From an uncultured Nodularia sp. (GTDB taxonomy: Bacteria; Cyanobacteriota; Cyanobacteriia; Cyanobacteriales; Nostocaceae): a DNA stretch of 64,000 nucleotides. Shown here piece by piece: positions 9,922 to 17,733 of this stretch (the first letter of the stretch is position 1; every line of letters begins with the position of its first letter). The notes below the pieces were generated by a model. It was not told the DNA's origin. It saw nothing but the letters and a program-made list of their open reading frames with translations, and made no database searches. The translations under genes and the position numbers were made by a program. The stretch spans positions 1 to 64,000 of the forward strand of contig CAIWDD010000023.1 in the NCBI GenBank assembly GCA_903911355.1, given 5' to 3'.

Positions 9922-11061
9922 TTAAACACTAGAATTATTAAGTTCACGAAAACGCTGCACAAAATCTGAAGTTATTAAAAAATACTCCATTGCCAGATAA
10001 GCCTTTGCTAGTTGTGGTTGGTCGTCTTGATAAACAATTTTTATGTGATTGATTCGCCTAAAAAAGACAACCTCAGAACTGTTTTCTCTTACCTTTTTAG
10101 AAAGGTAACTGGGCCAAACACCTTGATAATTCTTCTCACGGATAAATCCAGGATAAGCTAGTAAAGCAGCTTGCTTTGAAGACAGACATAAATTTCTATC
10201 CACCAGATAATTTAGGAATAGCTGCCATCGCGGTTCTAATTTTGGTTGTTCCAGGAGATAACATTCTAAACCTATTTTAGGTGCAACAGTCTCCCCAACA
10301 TCAATATCTAAATCAATTCTGTCAACTAAACCCGAAAGCTCCCTCAAAAATCCTTTGAGAATATCTACCGAACCAGTCCAACCAATTTCTTGTAAATATT
10401 CTGGTATTTCTCCTGGCGAAATATTCCGAATACAAACCCGCACCTGATTTTTAATTTTTCTGGCTAGCATTAAGCCAATTTGGAAAACATAGGCTTCTTG
10501 GGGTAAAAAATCTAAACAATGACAAAAATTTGCTGCTACTGACTCTGGTAAATTATCGTTAAGAAGCAATGGTAAAGCCTTCCCAGTAACCCATTCATAC
10601 CTATTTTCAGCTATATTTACATGAGGTGATTTTCTGGAATAAAGACTTTGAGCACCGAAGAAACAACTAGGTAATGGTAAATCACTGTGATAATCGTTAA
10701 TATCAAATTCTAACCAGATATTATTTACTTGCTGATGCAGGATAGAAACCTGATTTTGCCATTCTTTACTAAATTGATTTATTTGTTCCCAAATAGGAGC
10801 AGAAATTAAAGCTAGGGGTAACTCACCATTTTCTGAAGCTAATATTTTACTTTCTGATGGTTCTGCATCTGTGCAAATTAAAAAATCACTCTGAGGTTCT
10901 GCAATAGTTAAAGGACATTCAAAGCCGAAAAAAGAAGTGATATTTCTAGGGAGAAAATCAGCCACAGCTTTAATTTTCAACCAGGTTTCTGGGGAAATCA
11001 AAGCCGATGAGGTGTAAGGTTCAACCAGTTTTATATAATCTGTTAATGAGGAGTTAATCAT
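9922..11061 (-). CDS. Unknown protein, paralogue of the protein at 35064-36110
   Basis: 379 residues, with no recognised enzymatic motif, signal peptide or membrane segment. It clearly shares ancestry with the 348-residue protein at the other end of the locus. Shared segments include SLTDY..LV.PY near the start, WLEFD, LPQ....QIG, IGLECYL..QPK.EPRW in the C-terminal third and RINH.K.VYQ..... KAYLA near the end. A similar pair at both borders of one RiPP locus suggests that each copy serves one precursor or one modification branch. Its position directly downstream of the metallo-beta-lactamase-fold gene and upstream of the toroid protein places it in the left operon. Function unknown. Confidence 0.7.
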   Translation of the reverse strand: MINSSLTDYIKLVEPYTSSALISPETWLKIKAVADFLPRNITSFFGFECPLTIAEPQSDFLICTDAEPSESKILASENGELPLALISAPIWEQINQFSKEWQNQVSILHQQVNNIWLEFDINDYHSDLPLPSCFFGAQSLYSRKSPHVNIAENRYEWVTGKALPLLLNDNLPESVAANFCHCLDFLPQEAYVFQIGLMLARKIKNQVRVCIRNISPGEIPEYLQEIGWTGSVDILKGFLRELSGLVDRIDLDIDVGETVAPKIGLECYLLEQPKLEPRWQLFLNYLVDRNLCLSSKQAALLAYPGFIREKNYQGVWPSYLSKKVRENSSEVVFFRRINHIKIVYQDDQPQLAKAYLAMEYFLITSDFVQRFRELNNSSV

Positions 11062-11114
11062 CAGCTATAAACTCAAGTATGTTGTCAGTATTCGTGATTT
11101 TCCCCGACAATGCT

Positions 11115-12566
11115 TTAATAAAATACTGGATGGCAAACAAGATCATCATTTTGGTGTAGGTAGCCTTCACCAATACGCCAAGGAATTACTTTTGTAGATG
11201 AGCCGATTTTCTTGAGTTCCTCTTGGGTCTCTCTAATTAGTAATTCATCCTGAGTCGTATAACTACCTAATTCCGCCCAACTGTGCGCATAGGGTAAGCA
11301 AGATTTGGCTCCCACAATAGCAGAAATTGCCGCCACTCCCTTGGGTCCTAATGTAGAAATATATTCTCCCTCTTGTTTGTTAGTCACGGCAAATATTTGC
11401 GGATTACTCAGTAAGTTACCAACAATATCTATACCCCAACTCGATAAGTCTGTACCAATTGAGTTATAGGATAATGGCTGGAAGTTACTGATAATGTGAT
11501 CAACATCAAACTTTTGTTTAACGTATTCTGCTACTTCTAGCATAGAACCTGTTGGCTCAGTACCAGCATCAATTAAAAACCAAGAGGTATAATGTTCTGT
11601 TCGCAGTAAATATGTGTTTCCCCAGTTTCTTAATTCTGGATATTTTGGCTGATCATATTCGGGAACTAAAGGTTGTTCTCCGTAAAACGGTAAAACATGA
11701 ATATCTATGTCGCCAACTGTAATCGGTTTAGCATACCAATCAACCGCAATTACATTCTCAAACCCAAGGCTTTTTAATCTCGCTTCCATATCCTCACAAG
11801 TAATTGTTCCTTGGGGTACTTTGGGAACAATGATGGGAATATCAGCCGGAAACATCATCAAGGTGGGATAATGCCAGTGGTCATAATGACTATGGGAAAT
11901 TAAAATGGCGTCCACTAGACCTTGTAGTTTAGCTCTAGTAATATCATCTTTTAAAAAAGGAACACCATAGTTTGAATGGAGGTGAGGATCTACTAAAACT
12001 CCTGTGGTGTTACTTCTGTAAAGTAATGATGCGTGTTGCAGACGAATCACCCCCGGTAAGTTTTGATAATTTATATTTACTTGGGGAGGTTGGTTTTGGA
12101 CAATCTTGCATTTTATCCATTTATCTAATAAAACTCTCCCCCGCTCACTGATTTGTTGACAAATTTCTTGGTATGTGTATTTTGACTCTCCGCAAAGATG
12201 AAAAAGTTTTCTTATTTCCGGTAATATTGCTGTATCTTCTAGGATTTCTACACCATGTTTACCTAAAAACGGCGGATACTTGGTATTGTTAAATAACAAA
12301 GCTATTAAAGGATTATTCTCAATTAAAAGAAATTGTTTTTTTAAAGAGAAGCTATTTTCTACTTGGTTTGTATCAATATCAAAAAATATATCTGCTATTT
12401 TTTGGTGTTTATTTGCTGCTTGGAGAATGGCTTGTTTAAAATCTTTTAATTCCACCAAATAATTAAAAATCTCTTGAATAAAAGGTTGAATTGCAGAACA
12501 TAAGCGATCGCTAGCAGTGATAGTAGATATTTGAGCGCCCTTAGTAAAGGAAATTATTTGATTCAT
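11115..12566 (-). CDS. Metallo-beta-lactamase-fold protein with N-terminal extension
   Basis: About 483 residues from the ATG at 12566. Residues 1-175 form a helical extension that includes a possible winged-helix-like stretch (YTYQEICQQISERGRVLLDKWI). The rest is an MBL fold: HASLLYRS....VLVDPHL is the leading strand pair and SHSHYDHWHYP is the HxHxDH metal motif. Later histidine and aspartate positions (FLIDAGTEP, PYAHSW) are compatible with the two-metal site. It is the first gene after precursor 1, separated by a stem-loop. A second MBL protein sits beside precursor 2, and the two share the HASLL.RS........DP opening. A hydrolase or oxidoreductase acting on the peptide is possible; the substrate is unknown. 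Confidence 0.8.
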   Translation of the reverse strand: MNQIISFTKGAQISTITASDRLCSAIQPFIQEIFNYLVELKDFKQAILQAANKHQKIADIFFDIDTNQVENSFSLKKQFLLIENNPLIALLFNNTKYPPFLGKHGVEILEDTAILPEIRKLFHLCGESKYTYQEICQQISERGRVLLDKWIKCKIVQNQPPQVNINYQNLPGVIRLQHASLLYRSNTTGVLVDPHLHSNYGVPFLKDDITRAKLQGLVDAILISHSHYDHWHYPTLMMFPADIPIIVPKVPQGTITCEDMEARLKSLGFENVIAVDWYAKPITVGDIDIHVLPFYGEQPLVPEYDQPKYPELRNWGNTYLLRTEHYTSWFLIDAGTEPTGSMLEVAEYVKQKFDVDHIISNFQPLSYNSIGTDLSSWGIDIVGNLLSNPQIFAVTNKQEGEYISTLGPKGVAAISAIVGAKSCLPYAHSWAELGSYTTQDELLIRETQEELKKIGSSTKVIPWRIGEGYLHQNDDLVCHPVFY

Positions 12567-12655
12567 ATACAATGGGGATTCGTGGTATGTCAAAGGATGT
12601 TACAATTCAATTGCGAGAAAATACTCAGGCTATCTGTCAAATCTCAAAGCCAATG

Positions 12656-12693
12656 TCACCCTGGTTGCAAAAGGGAGAACCGACCCAGGGTGA
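12656..12693 (-). promoter_or_regulatory. Stem-loop between precursor 1 and the modification genes
   Basis: A perfect 9-bp stem (TCACCCTGG with CCAGGGTGA) encloses a 20-nt loop, 51 bases after the precursor stop. No T-run follows on the minus strand, so it is more likely an mRNA-stabilising, processing or partial-termination hairpin than a full terminator. Such an element would allow more precursor than enzyme to be made. Confidence 0.55.
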
Positions 12694-12743
12694 TTTTGTT
12701 TGTTTAGTAGCTTGTATTGGATACTGGATCAGTTGCTCGCATA

Positions 12744-13100
12744 TTACCACTTACTACATTTGTTAATTGCAGCTACCGTAATTGAAGAAACCGCTCCAAT
12801 GACAGCAACGGTTATTACCGAACCACCGGCGATCGCTTCTAACTCTTCATCGCTGAGTTCTTCACTGTTCTGACGCTGCTGAAATTGATCTTGGCGTTGC
12901 TTAATTTCCGCCCAAAGTTCTTCGGACGTAAAATTGTAACCATATTTTTTACCTAAATCACTAGCACCGTCTTTGTATTTTTGATCTAAATCAGTAGCAC
13001 CCTCTCCGTCTGCTGATTCAATAACTTGAGCTAACTCTGATTGGATTTGTTCGTCTGATTCGACTCTTGCTAAAAACTCGTTTACAGATTCAATACTCAT
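12744..13100 (-). CDS. RiPP precursor 1: Nif11-like leader, Gly-Gly site, hydrophobic core ending CSKW
   Basis: 118 residues from the ATG at 13100, preceded by AGGGA at a good distance; an in-frame TTG at 13130 is less likely. The leader begins MSIESVNEFLARVESDE and continues through KKYGYNFTSEELWAEI to ELSDEELEAIAGG, the usual Nif11-type double-glycine end. It is lengthened by an Asp/Gly-rich insert around residues 31-48. The 25-residue core starts SVITVAVIGAV, is rich in Val/Ile/Ala, contains six Ser/Thr and one Cys, and ends INKCSKW. One Cys allows at most one thioether ring. With the nearby LanM it is the obvious dehydration substrate, and the C39 exporter is the likely leader protease. 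It heads the left minus-strand arm. Confidence 0.88.
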   Translation of the reverse strand: MSIESVNEFLARVESDEQIQSELAQVIESADGEGATDLDQKYKDGASDLGKKYGYNFTSEELWAEIKQRQDQFQQRQNSEELSDEELEAIAGGSVITVAVIGAVSSITVAAINKCSKW

Positions 13101-13138
13101 GGTCAATTCCCTGGTGTTGTTTAAATTCAACAGTATCT

Positions 13139-13205
13139 AGGGTAAATTCCCTCACTTCCACAGTCAATACATAAAAGTTCAGTTTTATTCAGTATTTTAT
13201 TCAGG
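13139..13205 (-). promoter_or_regulatory. Promoter region of precursor 1 with shared box A
   Basis: Read on the minus strand, CTGAA occurs three times at 10-12 bp spacing (13180-13205). TTGACT (-35, 13162-13167) and TACCCT (-10, 13139-13144) follow, with a 17-bp spacer. The block CAGTCAATACATAAAAGTT (plus strand, 13161-13179) is identical for 19 bp to 36182-36200 upstream of the paralogous unknown gene. The repeats lie just upstream of -35, as expected for an activator site. The regulator is unknown. Confidence 0.55.
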
Positions 13206-13349
13206 TTTCATCGAATTAAGATCCATAACTTTTCTTGAAGCTGTAACTTTTTGTGAATAACTGCTAAAAGTTTGAGACTTACTTGATATAATAAGCATTG
13301 GCGTGCTTTATCCTAACGCTTAAGGCATCAAGGCATATTAACGGGTATT

Positions 13350-14444
13350 TCAGCTAATATTGTTATTGTTGCGGAGTCGCTCCGCGCGTTGCTGTAAATT
13401 CTGAAAGAAATCACCCCCGACAATCTCAGCAACTTCGCTTTCTTTTTTAGATTGGTCGATTTGAATTTGCAAGTCTAATACCTGTTGTTTTAGCTTCTGT
13501 TCTCGTTTGTGAAACTCCCGAGACATATGAATAGCTGCGGTTGCTTGGTTAGCTAAAGCACTTAAAAACTCCAAATCTTCACCGGTATAACGAACCATGG
13601 GAGATAAATTATCGACGTATAATACCCCAATAGTTTCCTTATAGTTTTTCAGAGGAACACACATACAATTCTCAATCCCAGATCGCACAATAGACGCAGA
13701 GTCATTAAAATCAACCTGGGGGTTTTCCGTGATAATTGCATCCCCACTTTCATAAGCAAGATTAACGATTTTACGACTGTAAAAATCTTGGGTATTATGA
13801 ATATACTCCCGTGACTTGACTGCTTTTGCTTCTAGTTTCTGGGAATCTTCATCTACTAAGAGAATTACCGCCCGATCAATTCCCATAATTTGAAATAGTA
13901 GATCGAGTATCTTCTGCAAAAGTTCATTGGGATCGTCGGGGGAACAAAGTTGTTTACTGACTTCTAAGAGAATTTTCAGTTTGTTTACTGGGTGTTCCGG
14001 GGTGTGAGTATTTAAGTGAAGAACAGAGTCACCGCTAGACTGCTGACCTAATAAATTTTCCAGTTTTTCGGGAACTTGGGGGATAGGAATTTGTTTGAAA
14101 TTATCGCCTAAAGATTGTTGTTTAGCATCGAACTGCTCTAACCCTGATGTAGTCAGGTGGTCAACAAATTTAAATGGGGAACTACCACAAGCAACTTGGT
14201 CACCTTCACAAAGTTGATAAATATCAGCAATTTGCATTCCATTGACAAAAGTGTGATTACGACTTCCCAGATCCCGAATTGTCACACCTTCCGGAGTGAC
14301 ATCAATTTGGGCGTGGTAACGAGATACAGTTTTATCAATAAGAACAATAGTATTATCTATTTGGCGACCAATGGTGTGAACTCCCCATTTTAATTGATAA
14401 ACTCTTTGGTTACCACTTGTAGGAGTGTAGATGAGATAAGGCAC
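13350..14444 (-). CDS. FHA-GAF domain protein
   Basis: 364 residues with a GTG start. Residues 1-95 form an FHA phosphothreonine-binding domain (GRQIDNTIVLIDKTVSRYHAQI, IRDLGSRNHTFVNG). A linker follows, then a GAF domain at about 145-310 (LDLLFQIMGIDRAVILLVDED, CVPLKNYKETIGVLYVDN). The C-terminus is a short coiled coil (EFHKREQKLKQQVLDLQIQ). FHA recognises phosphorylated partners and GAF senses small ligands or acts as a dimer module. It starts 32 nt after the MinD-like gene and is co-transcribed with it, divergent from the secretion operon. A role in controlling or positioning the exporter is plausible but inferred. Confidence 0.88.
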   Translation of the reverse strand: MPYLIYTPTSGNQRVYQLKWGVHTIGRQIDNTIVLIDKTVSRYHAQIDVTPEGVTIRDLGSRNHTFVNGMQIADIYQLCEGDQVACGSSPFKFVDHLTTSGLEQFDAKQQSLGDNFKQIPIPQVPEKLENLLGQQSSGDSVLHLNTHTPEHPVNKLKILLEVSKQLCSPDDPNELLQKILDLLFQIMGIDRAVILLVDEDSQKLEAKAVKSREYIHNTQDFYSRKIVNLAYESGDAIITENPQVDFNDSASIVRSGIENCMCVPLKNYKETIGVLYVDNLSPMVRYTGEDLEFLSALANQATAAIHMSREFHKREQKLKQQVLDLQIQIDQSKKESEVAEIVGGDFFQNLQQRAERLRNNNNIS

Positions 14445-14476
14445 GTCTGCTAGTCCGATATCGTTTAGCTATCACT

Positions 14477-15253
14477 TTAAATAGTAACTGTTTGGCTAGT
14501 AATTTGTTGAGCCATTCTTTGCATAACTTTACTGATGGCATGGTTTTTATATTTAATGGTGAATATCCCTTGACTAGCTAAACGCAGCATATCCTGAGAG
14601 TCCGGCAGGATACCCAATACTGGTAGATTATATGTATTTGTCACTTGTTGGCGCATTTGTTCAAAGTCGTATTCTGGTAGGGCTTTATTAACTATGAGAA
14701 ACATCTGAGGGACTTTGAGGCGGCGAGCCACATCTACTGTAACGGCTGTTCCTTGAAAATCTTGTTGATCTGGTCGCAAGATCAACAGCACAACCTGGGA
14801 AACTGTTAAAGAAAGTAAAGTTTCTTCACTCAGACCGGGATGGGTATCAATGAATAAATAATCTAAGTTCAGGTCTCTAATCAGATGCTGATATCCTGCA
14901 AATAACAATTCTGGATCAAAACCTTGTCTTAATATCTTAGAAATATCATTGACTTTGACGCTGGCTGGAACTAAATAAAGTTTACTCTTGGCAGTACCCT
15001 GGTCTTCTAAAACATAACTCACATCATGGGCCGCATCGCTGATTTTATTCTTTCCCCACAGAAAATCATTCAGGGTAGGACGGCCTTGCATATCTCCCAA
15101 ACCAAAAAGAATATGAATTCCTGGGGAAGGGAGGTCAGTGTCAATAATCCCCACACGATTTCCTTGACTAGCCACTAATGTAGCCAGATTGGCTGTGGTA
15201 TTTGATTTACCAGTACCACCCCGATAAGAGTGGATCGAAATGATTTTTGACAT
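14477..15253 (-). CDS. MinD/ParA-like deviant Walker ATPase
   Basis: 258 residues, starting MSKIISIHSYRGGTGKSNTTANLA. This is the deviant Walker A of the MinD/ParA/SIMIBI class with the signature lysine. IIDTDLPSPG (switch I region) and YLFIDTHPG (Walker B region) follow. The length is typical. These ATPases dimerise on ATP and organise membrane or nucleoid-bound cargo; the C-terminus lacks a clear amphipathic MinD membrane helix. It is followed by the FHA-GAF gene and faces the NHLP secretion operon across a 119-bp divergent promoter region. No ParB or MinC partner is nearby, so a link to exporter placement or FHA signalling is more likely than plasmid partition. Confidence 0.88.
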   Translation of the reverse strand: MSKIISIHSYRGGTGKSNTTANLATLVASQGNRVGIIDTDLPSPGIHILFGLGDMQGRPTLNDFLWGKNKISDAAHDVSYVLEDQGTAKSKLYLVPASVKVNDISKILRQGFDPELLFAGYQHLIRDLNLDYLFIDTHPGLSEETLLSLTVSQVVLLILRPDQQDFQGTAVTVDVARRLKVPQMFLIVNKALPEYDFEQMRQQVTNTYNLPVLGILPDSQDMLRLASQGIFTIKYKNHAISKVMQRMAQQITSQTVTI

Positions 15254-15372
15254 GGCTTAAATGCCTAAATTCTGATAAATGTTACAAAAATAAAACATAT
15301 CAGTATATTGTACAACAACTTTTTCATTTATGATTAACCATAACATACCTTTTTTTGCCCTTGGCGGTAGCA

Positions 15373-16548
15373 ATGAATTCCTTAAAGTTTTGCACCGATA
15401 CCTTAGCAGCTTATGGAGCTAGTGAGTCAGAAGTTGTGGAACTACTGGCTTACAATCAAAATGTTTTTACTCCTCCTGGGGTAGAACAGCTGCACCAAAG
15501 GGAGTCTGAACCTTATCTTGCTACCTGGGAGCAATATGTCCAGGAATCTGATCGTATAGGGGCTTATGCAACGTTGAAGCCGCACTTGGTTCAGCTGCAA
15601 TTTCCGATTTTCGGAGGTATCAGTGAAACACCAGAATATCGGGCTGCAACTCGCAAAGGCTCAACTGCACACATGAAAATGGCCACGGGGCTAACTTTAC
15701 TAGCACCAGAAAATCTGCAACTATATATTCATCAAACCTTAGCTGGTGGGATTCCGGTTTTGGTCGCTGGTAACCGACCTGATTTTATTAGCTTAGTTCA
15801 AGCTTTGACCAAACGCAATGAACCGCACTCTATCCCAGAATCGATGGGTGCTTGCATTGTACAAGGATATAACAACTGGCATCGGGTGAGACAATATCAA
15901 CAGCAATGGCTGGAGAAACATCAAAATCAAGATCATCCTGGTTGGGAAGAGGAGTTTCAAAACTTAATTCAGCGTCCAGAACTATATCGAGATCGATTTA
16001 TTTTATTGAGTCGAGGAGTATATAGCAACATTAGGGCGACTGATTTAGGTCTGGAAGAAGAACAATGGTTAGAACTATCGGGAAAAATTCGCTTAGAACA
16101 TGAATGTACTCATTATGTAACACGCCGTTGGTTCGGCTCCATGCGCAATAACATTCTCGATGAGTTGATTGCAGATTATCGAGGGATTGTCAGCGCCATA
16201 GGTAATTATCGGGCAGATTGGTTTTTACAATTTGTTGGTTTAGAAGCTTTTCCCACCTATCGTCAAGGAGGTAGATTAGAAAATTATCGGGGGGAAACGC
16301 CACTTTCCCAAGGGGCGTTTGCAGTTTTACAAAGGCTGGTGAAAACAGCAGCGGAAAATCTAGAAGAATTTGACCAAAAGTTTCGCCAGTCAGTCAAATC
16401 AAGACAAGAAGAAATGGCAATATTGATGGCCTTAACAACTCTCAGGCTGGAAGAATTAGCATCTGAACAAGGAGTATCCCTGATAGAATCAGCCCTCAAC
16501 CATGTTAAACATCTGCTTTCCCCAGGTTGTGAAATTACAACCCTGTAA
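15373..16548 (+). CDS. Gluzincin-like HExxH protein of the NHLP secretion operon
   Basis: About 391 residues from the ATG at 15373; an upstream TTG at 15355 is possible. I do not recognise the family by overall sequence, but residues 243-247 read HECTH. Residues 264-268 then read ELIAD, which gives HExxH followed 16 residues later by ExxxD, the zinc-ligand pattern of thermolysin-like gluzincins. The flanking sequence is helical (KIRLEHECTHYVTRRWF, NNILDELIADYRGIVSAIG). There is no signal peptide, so it would act in the cytosol. It is the first gene of the plus-strand operon with the cNMP-binding protein, HlyD and both ABC proteins. It could be a leader peptidase or quality-control protease. 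That role is inferred from motif and context only. Confidence 0.7.
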   Translation: MNSLKFCTDTLAAYGASESEVVELLAYNQNVFTPPGVEQLHQRESEPYLATWEQYVQESDRIGAYATLKPHLVQLQFPIFGGISETPEYRAATRKGSTAHMKMATGLTLLAPENLQLYIHQTLAGGIPVLVAGNRPDFISLVQALTKRNEPHSIPESMGACIVQGYNNWHRVRQYQQQWLEKHQNQDHPGWEEEFQNLIQRPELYRDRFILLSRGVYSNIRATDLGLEEEQWLELSGKIRLEHECTHYVTRRWFGSMRNNILDELIADYRGIVSAIGNYRADWFLQFVGLEAFPTYRQGGRLENYRGETPLSQGAFAVLQRLVKTAAENLEEFDQKFRQSVKSRQEEMAILMALTTLRLEELASEQGVSLIESALNHVKHLLSPGCEITTL

Positions 16549-16588
16549 GTCCAACCTTTTAAACCTTGATGATTAAATAGGTGAAATT

Positions 16589-17695
16589 ATGATAGACCTT
16601 TTTCACAAACAGTTAAGTAATAGCGATATCCAGTGGCTGAAGCAAAATGGATATATGAATAACATTTCCTCAGGAGAGGTGTTAATTGAACAAGGGCGAT
16701 CGCCAGATTGTTTATATCTAGTAATTAGCGGTGAACTCAGCGGCAGTATTAGCCAAAATCAAGGTAGTAGGTTGGGGCGTGCTTTTGCAGCCCTAGAAGA
16801 AGACGAAGATTTAGAAGCAGAAATTTCCAGCTTTTACCCCGGAGAAGTCATTGGAAAAATATCAGCCCTAGAGCTAACTCCAGGAACAATGACTGTAAAA
16901 GCATCAAAAAATTCTGCTCTCCTAGCCATTCCCTCGGCACAACTCCAAGAAAAAATAGCAGATGACTTTGGTTTTGCAGCCCGATTTTATCGGGGAATTG
17001 CTAATTTACTCTCAGAGCGTTGGATGCGACTAGTCCAATACTTTTTGCGTCAGCAAAAGGGACAAATTCCACCCCTAGAAGATGTACCGCTCATTTTCGG
17101 AGAACTGAGTGATGGCGATGTTGACTGGATGCTAGGGGCCGGAAGATTGATCCAAATATCATCCGGAGAAGTTCTCATCCGCAATGGCCAGCAGATCGAA
17201 AATCTTGATATTATCCTCCAAGGGGGAATTGCTGTCCTGGTTAAAGAAGAACAACCCAATAGGCTCTTTAGTGTTTTCGGTCTTCTAGAAAACGATGAAC
17301 AACCAGATGGATTATTAGAACAAGAGATCATCCGTCTTTACAGAGGAGAAATTTTAGGAGAAGCGATCGCCATAGATAAACCCACATCAACCTCTACCTT
17401 GAGAGCTTTAGAAAATTCCATTTTACTGAGAATTCCCGAACGACAACTATTAGTGAAACTACAGCAAGATGTAGGCACAGCATCCCGTTTTTATCGGGTT
17501 GTTTCTTTGCTGCTGGCTGGGAGATTGCAAGGTCTAATTAGTCGATTAGGATACGGACGAAGTCGCTACCAACTCGGTCAAAGTCTAGATATAGAAGCAG
17601 CCTACGAAGATGAAATTGATTTGGAGATCATGGATAACCTGACCCTAGGGGGAGCAAGATTTGACTGGATGCTCAAGCGATTAAAAGTCAGTTAA
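16589..17695 (+). CDS. Double cyclic-nucleotide-binding-domain protein of the secretion operon
   Basis: 368 residues with two cNMP-binding-like beta barrels, at about 15-150 (GEVLIEQGRSPDCLYLVISGELSG, FYPGEVIGKISALE) and about 185-315 (GEVLIRNGQQIENLDIILQGGIAV, LYRGEILGEAIAIDKP). Each ends in a similar helical segment (FGFAARFYRGIANLLSER; VGTASRFYRVVSLLLAGR), showing internal duplication. No HTH DNA-binding domain is present, so it is not a CRP-type regulator. Proteins with this fold accompany NHLP-type export operons, and the partner ABC gene also begins with a similar sensor-like region. It probably regulates or scaffolds the exporter. Whether it binds a nucleotide cannot be judged, because the canonical arginine is not evident. 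Confidence 0.82.
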   Translation: MIDLFHKQLSNSDIQWLKQNGYMNNISSGEVLIEQGRSPDCLYLVISGELSGSISQNQGSRLGRAFAALEEDEDLEAEISSFYPGEVIGKISALELTPGTMTVKASKNSALLAIPSAQLQEKIADDFGFAARFYRGIANLLSERWMRLVQYFLRQQKGQIPPLEDVPLIFGELSDGDVDWMLGAGRLIQISSGEVLIRNGQQIENLDIILQGGIAVLVKEEQPNRLFSVFGLLENDEQPDGLLEQEIIRLYRGEILGEAIAIDKPTSTSTLRALENSILLRIPERQLLVKLQQDVGTASRFYRVVSLLLAGRLQGLISRLGYGRSRYQLGQSLDIEAAYEDEIDLEIMDNLTLGGARFDWMLKRLKVS

Positions 17696-17733
17696 ACCCT
17701 CAGCAAATATAAATCATCAGTGAGTTAATTATT

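Noticed and set aside
11115-12566. Quorum-quenching lactonase
   Set aside because: The HxHxDH motif is general to the MBL fold. Context is a RiPP operon and nothing points to lactone substrates.
12572-12766. Plus-strand 64-residue open frame ending in a Cys-rich tail, a possible third precursor
   Set aside because: It lies antisense to the precursor 1 end and the stem-loop, has no leader-like sequence or Gly-Gly site, and lacks a ribosome site.
14477-15253. Plasmid or chromosome partition (ParA) system
   Set aside because: No ParB-like gene or parS-like repeats nearby. The partner is an FHA-GAF gene.
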